Counted from the first letter of the stretch, positions 30,721 to 43,382 are shown. The stretch: 64,000 nt of DNA from Ctena decussata (GCA_963989385.1 OZ022499.1:102718786-102782785); one strand, 5' to 3'. The notes: generated from the sequence alone by a model not told the origin. A program made the numbers and translations.

Positions 30721-31753
30721 CCCTTGTTAGTCCAATTTGCTCAAATCTTTTTACATAAATTCAACAAACCTAATCTCACCATGATCTCTTCTGCTGTGGA
30801 AAAGCAAGGCAGGTCCGACATAGCATTCTGCAGAATTCTTGTAGGTTTCACAGGTTGTTGGAGTTTTCACAGCATACATTTGTGTGTGTGTGTGTGTTTT
30901 AATTTCAGATTGATTTTCATGACATTCACAATTGCATGTTATTTTTTCACTGTGTTGTGAATTTTACAGTCAACGACAAAAAAATTTCATTGGTCTATCA
31001 AAGTTGTATTTTGAACAAATTTCACTTTTTTTTTTTCATGGCATTTACATTGTTCCGTAAATTTTTATCATATCATCACGTTTTCACGACCCATTGTCAC
31101 AGTAGTGACATCCAAATCAAGGTGAGGAAAATTGTTGGGGATGTCCGTGAATGCTCCAAAAATCGCGTGCACCTTCGAGTCCGTGATTGCTGAAATGTTA
31201 GAGTCGTAAATACTTGTATGTAATAAGTATATTTTATCAACATCACTCACTTGCAAATTAGACCTTTTCTTTTTCAAATCTTCACTGTCTTGACAATATA
31301 CAACTCAATATGAGTTGGGTGATGATAAACGACACATAATTATTGCATTTAGACGTTACCATCCCTCGTGCGTTGGTAATTGTCTAGAGTTCCCATGTTC
31401 CTACCAGTGGTAACAAGAGTATTGGTGGAACGGATGGATGCTCCCCGAAGATGTGGAAAAGGGGAATGAGTATCCTGGTGAAGGAGTGATTTTCTGTGTA
31501 ATTTAAAAGCAATTTAAAGTGGAAAAAACAGAGGTATAAGAATGAGAAGTTGCAAAGCTACTCTGTAAGTTTGCAAATTATGGTAACCCATCACTGAGCA
31601 TAATAATGACTGGCCATATGCATCATGGTGTTTGTGTACTGGCAATCTGTGCGTAAGGGCTGAACATTAGGAACACCAAAACTGCCTGTGTTAGGGTAAT
31701 GTTTCTTGCCCTCTTTTAGAGCTATGCACTGGACATGCATACAACTGAGAAAA
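30721..31753. other. Spacer without clear elements
   Basis: AT-rich and non-coding, with a short TG run at 30882-30897. TTTTCACGACCCATTGTCAC and nearby text resemble the complement of the GTGAAAA region at 28880, so this may be a decayed partner of it. Confidence 0.4.
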
Positions 31754-33395
31754 AACTAGAAACATGGTAACTCAAAGGGCCCCGCCTTTATAAAACTATT
31801 GATGACATTTAAGTCGTATGTGCCCGACCAGAAAAAACAGTACCAGCCTTCTATTATCATGCTGTTCCTTCATATTAAATATGTTGTTTGAAATTAAGCC
31901 TCTGGCAGTGTCATTAAGATATGGGCAAAATACACAATTATGATTGATTAAAGCATGGGCAACAACTCTGTGAGGCAGGAAACTGATGTTACCATTCTTG
32001 CATTCTGCACACCTTCAGATCATCTAAAGATGCTTTATATTTGTACCAAGTTTTATAAAAATATCTTCAAAGGCTTTAAAGTTATACAGCAGACAAGATT
32101 TCAATACCTAAAATAACAAAGGGAAGTTGTAGTTATGGTTCTTTTTCTCTGAACATTGTCTGATGATGTTTATATTTGTACCAAGTTTTGTGCAAATATC
32201 TTAAACAGTTTTAAAGTTAGAGAGCAAACATGTTTTCTAGACTGTAAACTAGCAAGAGGAAAAATTCTGTAAAAAATGTAGATGGAGTTACAGTTCTTAT
32301 TCTCTGCATATTGTCTGATGATGCTTTATATTATGTACAAGTTTTATGAAAATATCATTGGTGGTTTTAAAGCTATAGAGCGGACCTGATTTCTATATTC
32401 AAAATTACAAAGGGGCATAATTCAGTAAACAATGTAGACAGAGTTAGGATTCTTGTTCTCTGCTCATTTCCTGATGATGCTTTACATTTGTACCAAGTCT
32501 TGTGAAAATATCTCTAACGGTTTCAGAGTTAAAGAGCGGACAAGATTTCTGTACTCAAAATTACAAATGGGCATAATTTAGTAAATACTGTAGGCAGAGT
32601 TATGGTTCTTGTTCTCTGGACATCATCTGATCATGCTTTACATTTGTATCAAGTCTCGTGAATATATCTCTAGCAGTTTCTGAGTTATGAACTGGACACG
32701 ATTTCTGTACTCAAAAATACAAAGGGGCATAATTCAGTAAATAGTGAAGGCAGAGTTATGGTTCATGTTCTCTGCATATTGACTGATGATGCTTTACATT
32801 TGTACCAAGTCTCGTGAAAATATCTTTAATGACTTCAGAGTTATGAAGCGGACACGATTTCTGCACTCACAATTTCAAAGGGGCATAATTCAGTGAATAC
32901 TGTAGGCAGAGGTATGGTTTTTGTTCTCTGCACATCATCTGATCATGCTCTACATTTGTACCAAGTCTCGTGAAAATATCTTTCATGACTTCAGAGTTAT
33001 GGAGCAGACACGATTTCTGTACTCAAAATTTCAAAGGGGCATAATTCAGTAAAAATTGTAGGCAGAGTTATGGTTCTTGTTCTCTGCACATCGTATGATC
33101 ATGCTTTAAATTTGTACCAAGTCTCGTGAAAATATCTTTAACGGTTTCAGAGTAATGGAGCGGACACGATTTCTGTACTCAAAATTTCAAAGGGGCATAA
33201 TTCAGTAAAAATTGTAGGCAGAGTTATGGTTCTTGTTCTCTGCACATCGTCTGATAGTGCTTTATATTTGTATCAAGTCTCATGAAAATATCTCTAACGG
33301 TTTTAGAGTTATTGAGCGGACACGAAATGATGACGGACGGACGAACAAGGTGATTACTATAGGGCCTCCGCATACTTCGTCTGGCGGGGCCCTAA
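31754..33395 (+). mobile_element. T6: tandem-core HINE-like element
   Basis: It begins AACTAGAAACATGG, then AGGGCCCCGCC. It ends GACGGACGGACGAACAAGG, then CTTCGTCTGGCGGGGCCCTAA. Hence AGGGCCCCGCC returns inverted as GGCGGGGCCCT. About eight units of 154-157 bp carry GGGCATAATTCAGTAAA, GTTATGGTTCTTGTTCTCTG and TTTGTACCAAGTCTCGTG. Units are closest to each other toward the 3' end. Confidence 0.78.
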
Positions 33396-33868
33396 TTAGA
33401 AGGGAAGTAACACCAAAATAACCTAGGATACAATTATGAGTCTTCTGCTCTGAACTTTCTGTCATTTCTCTCTATCATTATGTGAAGTTTCATTCAGTTC
33501 TCTTAAGTATGTACAGAGATATGCTCCGGACAAGCTAAACACTGAAAAAAATAGAAAGGGAGCAAACTACTTCATTACTTGGGGTAGAGTTATGGGTCTT
33601 GTGCTCTGCACTTCCTTTCATTGCCTTCTATCAATATGTGACATGTAATTTAGTTTCCCTCAATACTTCCGAACAAATGCTCTGGACAAGCACAATAAAG
33701 CAAATATTAAGAAGGGAGCTAACTCCATAACTACTTATGACAGGGTTATTGTTCTTTGTTCTGCACTTTCACTCATTGCCCTCTATCAGTGTGTGAAATT
33801 TCATTCAGTTCCTTTTATTCTTTCAGAGATATGCTCAGACCAGCATCCAAATAAGCATGCTAAGACCA
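33396..33868. other. Spacer with loose tandem text
   Basis: Two or three loose units (GTTATGGGTCTTGTGCTCTGC, CTTCTATCAATATGTG, ATGCTCTGGACAAGC) suggest an older, decayed array about 150 bases in period, without ends. Confidence 0.45.
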
Positions 33869-34088
33869 GGGGCCGTATTCATAAAACAACTTAAGTCGAT
33901 GCAATGCTGTTGCCAGGGCTAAATTTCTTAGGAGATTCCCTACAACTATGAAATTTGCTCTGGAGGAACAGTCTTACAAAGACTGTTCCACCAGAACAAA
34001 TTTCATAGTTGTATGGAATCTCCTTTATAGATATTTAGCCTTAGCAACAGCATAGCAACGACTTAAATGGCTTTATGAATACGGCCCC
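33869..34088. mobile_element. MITE family F copy 2
   Basis: GGGGCCGTATTCATAAAACA and TTTATGAATACGGCCCC are inverted ends. The arms hold CTACAACTATGAAATTTGC and complement, with AACAGTC..GACTGTT in the centre. Confidence 0.87.
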
Positions 34089-34340
34089 AGCCTCTTCAGG
34101 TTGTGCTAATGAACATTGTGAGAATCAAATCATCCTGTATCAACTGTCTAAAAGCATGTGCAACCAAGTATGCCCAGACCAGCATTAACACCCTGACTAT
34201 AATAAGGCATTTTCAAATGAGCATGCTCAGACTAGCTTTCGCATACTCTATGAAGATGTAGGAGAGCATATTTATCCCAGCCTTCATACACTATCTTAAG
34301 GCATGTACAAATTGGCAAAAATTTTCACTATCATAAACCT

Positions 34341-36882
34341 AACTAGAAATGTTTTTCAGAGAAAAACTGATGTCCCCCCCACCAGCCCATTTCCCATCCC
34401 CTCTAATGAATAAAAAGCCTGTACAAATAAAATATCTATGCAAGTTTGGACAAAATCCATCCGCTGGTTCTAAAGCTATCCTATTTAAAAGACTATGTCC
34501 TTCAAAAATGGGTCAAGGTCACTAACTACTAAACATGTCTTAAACCTGTCACAATGATACATTCATGCAAGTCTGATGAATATCCATCCACTGGTTCAAG
34601 ATATCTCATTTTTAAGAGAGAATTAAAGCACCGCAGGCACTGCATGATACCCCGCCACTGCTGTGCATCCTAACTTATTTTTTGAGATATATAATAGCTA
34701 AAGAGCCACAGAACTGAGATAGACAGAGATATGATGTCCTTACTGTAAATAAATATTAATATAAACCACCCAACAACGTGGAGCATTCTGACCAGTGTAG
34801 ATTTAGATCAGGCTGTAAAGCATTTCTTTGAGCTGAGAGACTCTGTTTCCTATTCTATGGTGTTAAACATTTCAGTGAAGTTTCATTCAGATATTCCATA
34901 TAGTATAGGAACTACAGATAAAAAAACGTTTTTCAGATCAATCAAGGGCGGATAACTCACAAACCGGAAAGATCAGAGTGACAGTTCCTAGTCACTATAT
35001 GAAGCCTTTGATGTGAAACATATCTGTGAAGTTTTATTCAGATATTCCATATAGAAAGGGAACTACAGGTCAAAAACCATTTTTCAGACCTATCAAGGGC
35101 AGATAACTCATGAACTGGAAAGGTAAGAGTGATGGTTCTTTGTCACAGTATGTAACCTTTGATGTGAAACATATCTGTAAAGTTTCATTTAAATATTCCA
35201 CATAGTAAAGGAACTACGGGTAAAAAACATTTTTTAATTCAATCAAGGGCGGATAACTCACAAACGGGAAAGGTAAGAGTGACGGTTCTTAGTCACAATA
35301 TGTTACCTTTGATGTGAAACATATCTGTGAAGTTATATTCAGATATTCCATATAGTAAAGGAACAATAGGTCAAAACCCTTTTTTCAGACCTATCAAGGG
35401 CGGATAACTCACAAACTGGGAAGGTCAGAGTGACGGTCCTTAGTCATAATATGTAACCTTTGATGTGCAACATATCTGTGAAGTTTCATTCAGATATCAT
35501 GAACAGTAAAGGAATAACAGGCCAGAAACCATTTTTCCAATACGAAAAAGGGCAGTAACTCCGTTAAAAATGGACGGATTTTGCCCATTAACAATCCCAT
35601 ACCACTCATCGCCGATAACAATATGTATGCAAAATTTGAAAAAATTCCGTGAATAAATACTCAAGTTATCGATCGGAAATGGTGAGCACGGACGGACGGA
35701 CGGACGGACGGACACCGAAAGGTATAACATAATACCCCGCCACTAAAGTGTGGTGGGGTATAAAAATACCCATTTGTAAGATAGCTTTTGACCTTGAAAA
35801 TGGGGTCAAGGTCATCAAAACACAGTACACTCTTGAGACTGTCCCATAGGTATATCTATGAAGTAAAGTGGAAATCAAGCCAAAGGCTAAAGAGATACAT
35901 AAATTCTAGTGAATTTTTCACATATCTAAATCCTCCTGTGACCTTGAAAATGAGGTCAAGGTCACCAAAATTTTGTTCAGCTCTTAAACTTGTCCAAATC
36001 ATGTATCACCGAAAGTTTGGCGAAATTCCATCCATTGGTTCAGGAGATATTGTGGGTACAAGAAATTGCTATGTTTGTCCTCCAGTGACCTTTAAAATAT
36101 GGTCGTCACCAAATTCTAAACAGCTCATAAACTTGTCCCAATGATATATCCATGCAAGTTTGGTGAAATTCCATCCAATGGTTCAGGAGATATAGTGGGT
36201 ACAAGAAATTGTCATCCAAGTCCTCCAGTGACCTTGAAAATGAGGTCAAGGTCACCAAAATCTAATCAGCTCAAAAACTTGTCCAAATAATGTATCCATG
36301 CAAGTTTTGTGAAATTCCATTCATTGGTTCGGGAGATGGAGTGGGTACAAGAAATTGTCATCTAAGTCCTCCAGTGACCTTGAAAATGAGGTAGGTCACC
36401 AAAATCTAATCAACTCTTACACTTGTCCCAATGATATATCCATGCAAGTTTGGTGAAATTCCATCCATTGGTTCAAGAGATATCGTGCATACAAGAAATT
36501 GGGTACAAGAAATTGTCATCTAAGTCATCCAGTGACCTTGAAAATGAGGTCAAGGTCACCAAAAGCTAATCAGCTCTTACACTTGTCCCAATGATGTATC
36601 CATTAAGTTTGGTGAAATTCCATCCACTGGTTCAAGAGATATCGCACATACAAGAAATTGTCATCTAAGTCCTCCTGTGACCTTGAAAATGAGGTCAAGA
36701 TCACCAAAATCTAATCAGCTCATAAGCTTGTAACAATAATATATCCATGCAAGTTTGGTGAAATTCCATCCATTCGTTCAAGAGATATCGCGCATACAAG
36801 AATCTGTCACGCCGACGCTGACGCCGACGGGATCCGCACTGAAAACAATATGTCCCCCCTCACCTTTGGTGGGGGGACATAA
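34341..36882 (+). mobile_element. T4: tandem-core HINE-like element, split by T5
   Basis: It begins AACTAGAAATGTTTTTCAG and GATGTCCCCCCCACC. It ends GACGCCGACGGGATCCGCAC, then the hairpin TGTCCCCCCTCACC..GGTGGGGGGACA and TAA. About eight units of 140-155 bp carry CCTTGAAAATGAGGTCAAGG, TCACCAAAATCTAATCAGCTC and TTTGGTGAAATTCCATCC. It is the same family as T3. T5 interrupts the first units. Confidence 0.75.
34622..35763 (+). mobile_element. T5: tandem-core HINE-like element nested in T4
   Basis: ATACCCCGCCACTGCTGTG near the left end returns at the right as the hairpin ATACCCCGCCAC..GTGGTGGGGTAT followed by AA. GACGGACGGACGGACGGACG precedes it. Five units of about 150 bp hold TTCAGATATTCCATATAG, AAGGGCGGATAACTCAC and CCTTTGATGTGAAACATATC. 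Confidence 0.75.
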
Positions 36883-38016
36883 CTATACATGAAGACATCT
36901 ACTAACTTTCAGCACACCTGGATTCGCATATTTGGTTGAGATTGACATTTAATATGACTTCAAGTGATTCCACCAACTTACGGAGTTCAAGGTTTAGCAT
37001 ACCTTACCATTCTTCCTTGGAGGGGGAATTACTGAGGAGTCAAAATATGGATGCGAGACCATACCTGTCTAAAATGACTTTAATAATAAACACAAATGCT
37101 GTTGTGATGTGGTTCTTTCATGACCAATTGCCCGAGTTCGCAAACACAATGAAAATTGGTCATGAAAGAATGTGGTGGGCAAATGAGCATGTTCAGATCA
37201 TGCAGCCTTACTGTTTTGACTACCGTTTATTTTTGTGGGTTCGAATTTTTATTATTTTTGTGGTCCATGTGAAAATTAAAATCGTTCTTGCAACAATGTC
37301 AAATTTGATGCTAAAAAATAACTGAAACATACAGTAGTCTGAGCATGACATGGAAATAAGTGTAATTGTATTCAGTTTTAAGTAATTAGGTATTGGGGCT
37401 TACTTTAAAGGTGAGCAGAGAAGTTACTCTACACAAAAATTAACTAAATTTGGTAGGATTTATATTTATTTTCTCCATAATTTATCACTGTTTAAAAGAA
37501 TTGTATGCAAATAAGTGTTTATACAATATAAACATAGTGTTGAATATTCAAAGTTGTTTCAATGTTTAGAAAATTTATAGTAAAAATATTAAATTTGCAT
37601 ACAGGATAACAATACACACGACATACTTAAATATAACCCAGCGACTGTGATTTGAGTGGTGTTTGAGGGTAATCATGAGATAATTCCAGTGTAAAATTCA
37701 CAAAAATGTCTGTTGTCACCCTTCATTGGATGTGCTTAACTGAGGCAGTTCTAATGACGGCATACAATTTTTTTTTTTTTTTTTTTTAAAAAGCAAACAA
37801 AAATTCCACTGAAGGATGTATCTAGCCTTTTGCAAGGTGGACAAGGTACATAATGATGACATGTTAATAACTTACGTTACAAAGGAAAATAAACTCATAC
37901 CAGGTATGAAAATAAGCTATATCTCAGATCTTGCAGGGCAGATTTCAATGTCATAAAAAGCAGTTATCCCACACTAATGTCATATGTCTGAAGCAACTGT
38001 CATTAGCATATGGAAT
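36883..38016. other. Spacer without coding sequence
   Basis: One small inverted pair: TTCTTTCATGACCAATT at 37112 and AATTGGTCATGAAAGAA at 37154. A T-run lies at 37769-37787. The 129-residue frame at 36936-37325 runs through this palindrome and shows no family likeness. Confidence 0.5.
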
Positions 38017-38090
38017 GAAGTCATTTACCAGGACACTTTGGAAAACTGACCATGAGGTCAGTTTTCCAAGGTGTCCTGGTAAATGGCTTC
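38017..38090. repeat. Near-perfect short palindrome
   Basis: GAAGTCATTTACCAGGACAC and TTTGGAAAACTGACC return as GGTCAGTTTTCCAA and GTGTCCTGGTAAATGGCTTC after a four-base loop. The arms are about 35 bases. Confidence 0.85.
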
Positions 38091-38370
38091 ATTTTATACA
38101 ATGATCCCATCTGAGTAGGACAAAGGCCTTTATTGCGGGGTAACTGCGCTTTACAACATAAAAATATGGCTTGTAAGAGCCGAGATATAGCTGATTTGCT
38201 CATTTGGTTCAATAGTATTTTCTTTTGAAACACAAGCTATTTGCGCTAATTAGCATGTGATTGTGATGTACATTGTCCATCTTGTGCCAATGCTTTGTTA
38301 CAAAATAGAGCTAACAAAACTGTATGCCACCGATGTTGCCAGGAAAAATATACCTATGTCTTGCTTCTGG

Positions 38371-38594
38371 TAGGGGAGAGTCGGGTAACTTCAGACAGCG
38401 GGTAAATTCGGACAATGACATTGTTTCCTTTATACACATATGTCAGTTGTTTGGAACTAAAACAAAAAGAACTGGCCAAACAGTGAAAATCCTGAAGAGA
38501 CGGCTCATTATGAGCCGTCTCATCTGGATTTTCACTTTTTGCAATGGTATGTGCAAATTTACCCCCATGTCCGAAGATACCCGACTTTACCCTA
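38371..38594. mobile_element. MITE family D copy 2
   Basis: TAGGGGAGAGTCGGGTAACT and GATACCCGACTTTACCCTA are the ends. The centre GACGGCTCATTATGAGCCGTC is exact. Confidence 0.87.
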
Positions 38595-39779
38595 GTCACA
38601 AGTGAGACAAACTATCCAAGAATTATCCTCAATGCACCACCATATATCTGGCTGGAGCTCTGGTAACCTACCAAAACAGAAAACATCGACAAAAGTAGTC
38701 TGATCTGGGTCTACACTGTTTGCTTCAGTATTGGCATTATCATCTAAGTGGACTAACCCTGGCCAGGCAGCATGTTTGTACATTTGTCCAGACCTCTGTG
38801 GGCAGACCACATCAGTTTGATCCTTTTCCAAAGTGCATTCCCGTTTCGTTAAGGTTCTTCACAGACGTGTGTGATCACTTATCAGCACAGACATAGACAA
38901 GACTGCCCATCCATACACATAACCATACAAAGCTACAGCAAGACATGCTCTAGCTGTAATGTTAGGTTTTTCTATCACAATGCCATTGAAATTAATGGAT
39001 ACTTTCAGGGGAAGCAACCCTGTAACTTTCACTATTGTCCCTTTTCTCAATGAGCCATTGCCCTATCCATATCTGGATGTCTGTATCCTATAAAAGGGGT
39101 AAAGCCAACTCTTCGAAATTTTTTTCATTTGACTAAAAGAAAATTGGTTCACAATCGTACATTCAGATCAAATAGAGTGATTATTCACAACTAGTGATAA
39201 TTTTTAACATGATACCCATAACCAACAAGGCTCTTTCAGACACTTACAAAGTAATTCACTCAAAGGCCCACATGAAGTATGAGCTACATTTCAACAAAAC
39301 CTAAGAAATATCACATCAGTCGTAAACAGGTTTCCTCTTTTTCTTACATCACATGGTAGTGTAGATAAGTCATATCATCGCAGATGTTTTACCCACATAA
39401 TCTGACAAGCCTTCCACCACATGAAGTACTCTCTGCTTCCATTTGTGATAACATTTTATTTTGTAATGAAAAAATCTGACCGGCTAAAATAGTCATACAA
39501 ATCATGGATCATGACATGGTGAAACTTTATCTAAAATTTTATCTGTTAAATCATTTTCAACACAATTTGTTAACATAAAACACACTCTGAAGTTCACTTC
39601 ATGTGGAGAAGAGCCTGTTGATAAGAAAAGGAGATAACAATAAACTTCTCTGACATTAATAAATTTCTCTTTTACAAGTACGTTCTCAAAATATCGAACA
39701 AACTGATTGACCTTAATTAGAAAGATAAAGCTTGTTTCTGATTTGAAGTTCAAGAGCCAGAGTATATGATCTGTTCAAC
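38595..39779. other. Spacer without recognised features
   Basis: Non-coding. Short frames near 38831-38592 and 39050-38859 show neither splice context nor family likeness. A decayed foldback block GTCTGATCTGGGTCTACAC lies near 38699. Confidence 0.45.
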
Positions 39780-40046
39780 CCAGGCCGCAAGGTTATACAG
39801 GAGGGGGGGGGGTAAACTTTTTTCGTGCTTAACTCAGCTGAGCATGAAACTTTCTCTGCTGATAAATATGAAAATGACAACTACTGCTGGCATTTTCATA
39901 TTCATAAGCAGAGAAAATTTCATACTCAGCTAAACTGAGCAAGAAAACAACTGTACTTATATCAGCAATTTGCTATTCATTAGAAGGTAAAATTTGATGC
40001 TCTGCTGGGTTGAGCATGAAAAAAGTTTTATAACCTTGGGGCCAGA
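39780..40046. repeat. Foldback element with family B-like ends
   Basis: GCCGCAAGGTTATACAGG at the left and AGTTTTATAACCTTGGGGCC at the right are inverted. The arms contain CTCAGCTGAGCATGAAACTT and ATTTTCATATT with complements, and a G tract lies at 39803-39812. Confidence 0.6.
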
Positions 40047-40229
40047 TCAGTTTGATCATGGTGTAGCTGTCAGGGCAGTTGCTATGTAAAACCAATAATG
40101 TCTGAATACTACAGCAGGTGTATGGATACCCTCCATAGTTTGGCCTCCATTTTTTTGAGACAGCCAAGCTTTAAAAAAGACTTTCCAATAAACACACTGG
40201 GTAGGTGGCAATCGAAAATGCTAATGCAG

Positions 40230-40340
40230 TCGACGAACGCGGATCAAAAATTGTTAAAAACTGCATTTTTGATTGCAAATTGTTGCCAATTTGCAATCAA
40301 AAACACAGTTTCTAACGTTTTTTTTTATCCACGTTAATCG
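40230..40340. repeat. Short palindrome
   Basis: TTTTTGATTGCAAATTGTTG folds onto CCAATTTGCAATCAAAAAC. Outer text CGCGGATCAAAAATTGTTA is mirrored loosely by TAACGTTTTTTTTTATCCACG. Confidence 0.7.
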
Positions 40341-40689
40341 ATTGTTAAGAGTGTTTTTGACAGCCGCCTACCCGTTGTGATAAAGGCTTCTCTTAAAGGA
40401 ATGGTTGCTCTGAGGGCAACTTCAGATTCCATGTGGAGAGGGGGACAACATTTACAGAGCTTGATAATGTATTCCTGCCAAAATTGGATCTACTCTCCTT
40501 TAGGAACTAATTCTTTCCTTTAAGAGTTAACCTCCTTTCCTTTCAGAGAGAACCCACATTGGGATAGGCAGCAAAAACGAAAATGGCAGAGTTGCTGCCC
40601 CTCAGTGTGTATCGACACACCTTAAAATATAGTTTTGTCATGTGTGGTTTATATACAATACCACTTCCTCTAGACAAGGAAGTATGTGA

Positions 40690-40842
40690 TAGTAACTCTT
40701 GAATATTTTTCATTTCTCACAGAAACATACATTGTGGCCCCTCATTTGAAGTGCCTTGGCAAGGGTTCTAATGAGGAGCCACACATGCTAGAAAATTAAC
40801 AGATTTTATCCCAATATTATCATCAAAACTCCTGTTATCAAA
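40690..40842. mobile_element. MITE family C, decayed copy
   Basis: CACAGAAACATACATTGTGG, CCCCTCATTTGAAGTGCC and TATTATCATCAAAACTCCTG keep the family order, but the ends have decayed. Confidence 0.45.
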
Positions 40843-41043
40843 AATTCTCACCACAAAATTGGTCGACATGGAATAATGAGACATAAATCATACCAGTATC
40901 AAGAAGTGAAACTTTCATTAACAACGGAGGAGGAAGAGACACTTGTGTCCCATTTTCATACAATTTATTGTACCATGATTGGATTAACAATATCTCAACT
41001 TGTAAAATTTCTTAAAATATTCCAGGTAGGCATAATACCATCA

Positions 41044-42161
41044 GAGCTCCAGATAAGAGGTGTTTGATGATAATTGAGGGATTATTATTTTTTTTCTCAT
41101 TGAAACCATATGTTGTGACCCCTCATCTGAACCGTCTCGTCGAGATGGTTCATATGAGGGGGTCACAACGTATGTTTTTATGCAGAATAAGCAAAAACAA
41201 GCAAATTCGACGAATTTATGTCCCCCCCCCCCCCCCCTCGGAAACTAGGTCTCCACTGTATATACACCTAAGTGTTTGAGCTGGAAAAGCGGCTAAGTGA
41301 AAAATGTGAAAAAAGTAATAAAAAAAATAATGTGAGGATTATATCCAAACCACATGCATATCTTCAGACCATGATCAAAACGCCTGTGAAGTTTCAAAGG
41401 AATTGGCATAAAACTGTAGGAGGAGTTGCGCACACAAGGTACCAACTATCTATTCACTTTGATAGTAAAAATGTATGAAAAATGGCTAAGTTCAATTTGC
41501 GAAAAAAGTAATAAAAAATAATTTCAGGATTATATCCAAACCACATGCATATCTTCAGACAATGATCAAAAGACCTGTGAAGTTTCAAAGGAATCAGCAT
41601 TAAACTGTATGAGGAGTTGCGCACACAAGGTACCTACTATCTAGTCACTATGATAGTAAAAACGCCTAAAAAATTACTAAGTTCAACTTGTGGAAAAAGT
41701 GACAAAAAATAATCTCAGGAATATATCCAAACCACATGCGTATCTTCAGACCATGACCAAAACACCTGTGAAGTTTCAAAGGCATCAGCATAAAACTGTT
41801 GGAGGAGTTGCGCACACAAGGTACCCACTATCTAGTCACTTTGATAGTAAAAATGTATAAAAAATTACTAAGTTCAACTTGTGGAAAAAGTGACAAAAAA
41901 TAATCTCAGGATTATATCCAAACCACATGCGTATCTTCAGACCAGGACAAAAACATCTGTAAAGTTTCGAAAGAATCGGCATAAAACTGTAGGAGGAGTT
42001 GCGCACACAAGGTACCTACTACATTAGGGGGACGGAAGGACGGAAATAAGGACGGACAGACGGACGGACTGAAGGCCGAAAACTATGTCCCTCCGCTTTT
42101 CTTCGAAAAGGCGGGGGACAATTATCCCTAATTATCACCAAATAGTACCTAGCGCTCTGAC
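41044..42161. mobile_element. MITE family C copy split by T7
   Basis: The left part 41044-41211 has AGAGCTCCAGATAAGAGG, the GAACCGTCTCG..CGAGATGGTTC centre and CACAACGTATG. The right end ATTATCCCTAATTATCACC, closing AGCGCTCTG, follows T7 at 42120-42161. Removing T7 restores a standard element length of about 210 bases. Confidence 0.75.
41212..42121 (+). mobile_element. T7: tandem-core HINE-like element nested in a family C MITE
   Basis: The left end reads TTTATGT with 16 C. The right end reads GACGGACAGACGGACGGACTG, then TATGTCCCTCCGC..GGCGGGGGACA. Four units of 190-198 bp hold GGATTATATCCAAACCACATG, GTGAAGTTTCAAAGGAAT and GGAGGAGTTGCGCACACAAG. AACTAGAA is not visible at its 5' end. Confidence 0.7.
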
Positions 42162-42397
42162 CATTATACGTGTATGGGTACATTTCAATGTGTTTTTGCC
42201 ATTTTTACAAAGGAAACATTTTTAATGACTTCCTGCTTGCTTCCCTGGAAGAATTCTCTCCAAACTGAAGCATACAAGTTATCTCAGAGAGAATTTGCTT
42301 CTTGAGGAGCAAAGCCTTTCCTTAAAGACTGACAAGAAATGAGAAGAAAGGCAAAAAATGATGAGCTTCTTTCCCTGAATGTCTAGCCATACATCTT
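42162..42397. other. Spacer without recognised features
   Basis: Non-coding. The inverted words GAATTCTCTCCAAACTG and CAGAGAGAATTTGC hint at a decayed foldback. Confidence 0.4.
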
Positions 42398-42575
42398 TAT
42401 CGTAATGACCCTAAAATTTTGGACATGCGGAAATTGGACAATTATTGTTCCAAATTTCTAAGAAAGTGGCTTATACATATGTTAATGGATAAAAATGATG
42501 CTTAGTGAATGGCGAAAGTTGTAGACCTCTGATCAATGTTTGCCAAGACCTTCTGTCCAAATAGTTAGGGTCATT
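42398..42575. repeat. Foldback family J copy 2
   Basis: GTAATGACCCTAAAATTTTGG and TTAGGGTCATTAC are inverted ends. The block GAAATTGGACAATTATTGTTC is shared, in inverse orientation, with 8785-8966. Confidence 0.6.
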
Positions 42576-43109
42576 ACTGTTTAACACAGATGAAACATCA
42601 ATGCAATGTCATCATGTTCTGTCACTGTTGATATGGTTTCAAATAATGTTGCCCACTAGAAATATGTAAAAGAAATTGTGACTCTTCTTTTTTGACAAAT
42701 CTAGACGTCAAACCTTTCAAGATAACTGAATGTTTGACTGAGAAAACCTCTCTCTGCAAAGTTTTTTACAAGGCTTAAACAAGATATGTCTCACTTGTTT
42801 GCTTTGAACTTTGTTCAATGAATCCAAACATGATTTCTTTACACAGACCAAAAAGAATATGCAACAGATGTTTACAGAAATTCAAAAGATCTCACACAAT
42901 TATAACCATCTGTAACTTTATCCTTTCTTCCAAAATTTAGTCAAACACACAACCCAAAGCCGTAAAAAGAAAAAAAAAAAAAAAAAAAAAAGAATGCCAT
43001 ACCAAATGAAAGATACCAAACTGAGAAGGAATAAAATGATCATTACTAAATATTATAAAGACACATAAGAAAAGTAAACTTGATTCAAACGGAAGGGATT
43101 GGACAGTTT
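42576..43109. other. Spacer without recognised features
   Basis: AT-rich and non-coding. A 22-base A-run lies at 42970-42991; it could mark an old retroposed tail but has no clear body. Confidence 0.4.
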
Positions 43110-43287
43110 CATAGCCCTAGATAACAGCGAGTAGTTGGTGATAATTAGGGACAATTTTGTTAATTCTGGATAAAAACATATGTTGTGACCTCTCATCTGA
43201 ACCGTCTCGTCAACATATGGTTTCAGTGAGATGTAAAGAAAATTATCCCTCAATTATCATCAAATAGCCATCATATCTAGAGCTCTG
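43110..43287. mobile_element. MITE family C copy
   Basis: ATAGCCCTAGATAACAGCG and CATATCTAGAGCTCTG are the ends. AAAACATATGTTGTGACC and ATCTGAACCGTCTCGTC are typical; part of the right arm is missing. Confidence 0.8.
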
Positions 43288-43382
43288 AACTGTCAATTAA
43301 AACTTGTTAAGCATGACAGGCAATAAACTTTGGTACATATGCTGAGGCAGGTTGGAGAATAAAATTCTGTTCCTTTTCCATA

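Noticed and set aside
31754..33395. The regular array considered as a CRISPR-like or centromeric satellite array
   Set aside because: Units are contiguous without spacers, divergent, few in number and bounded by element ends, so a tandem core of a mobile element fits better.
36936..37325. A 129-residue plus-strand frame
   Set aside because: It runs through a palindrome and AT-rich DNA with no domain likeness and no splice context.
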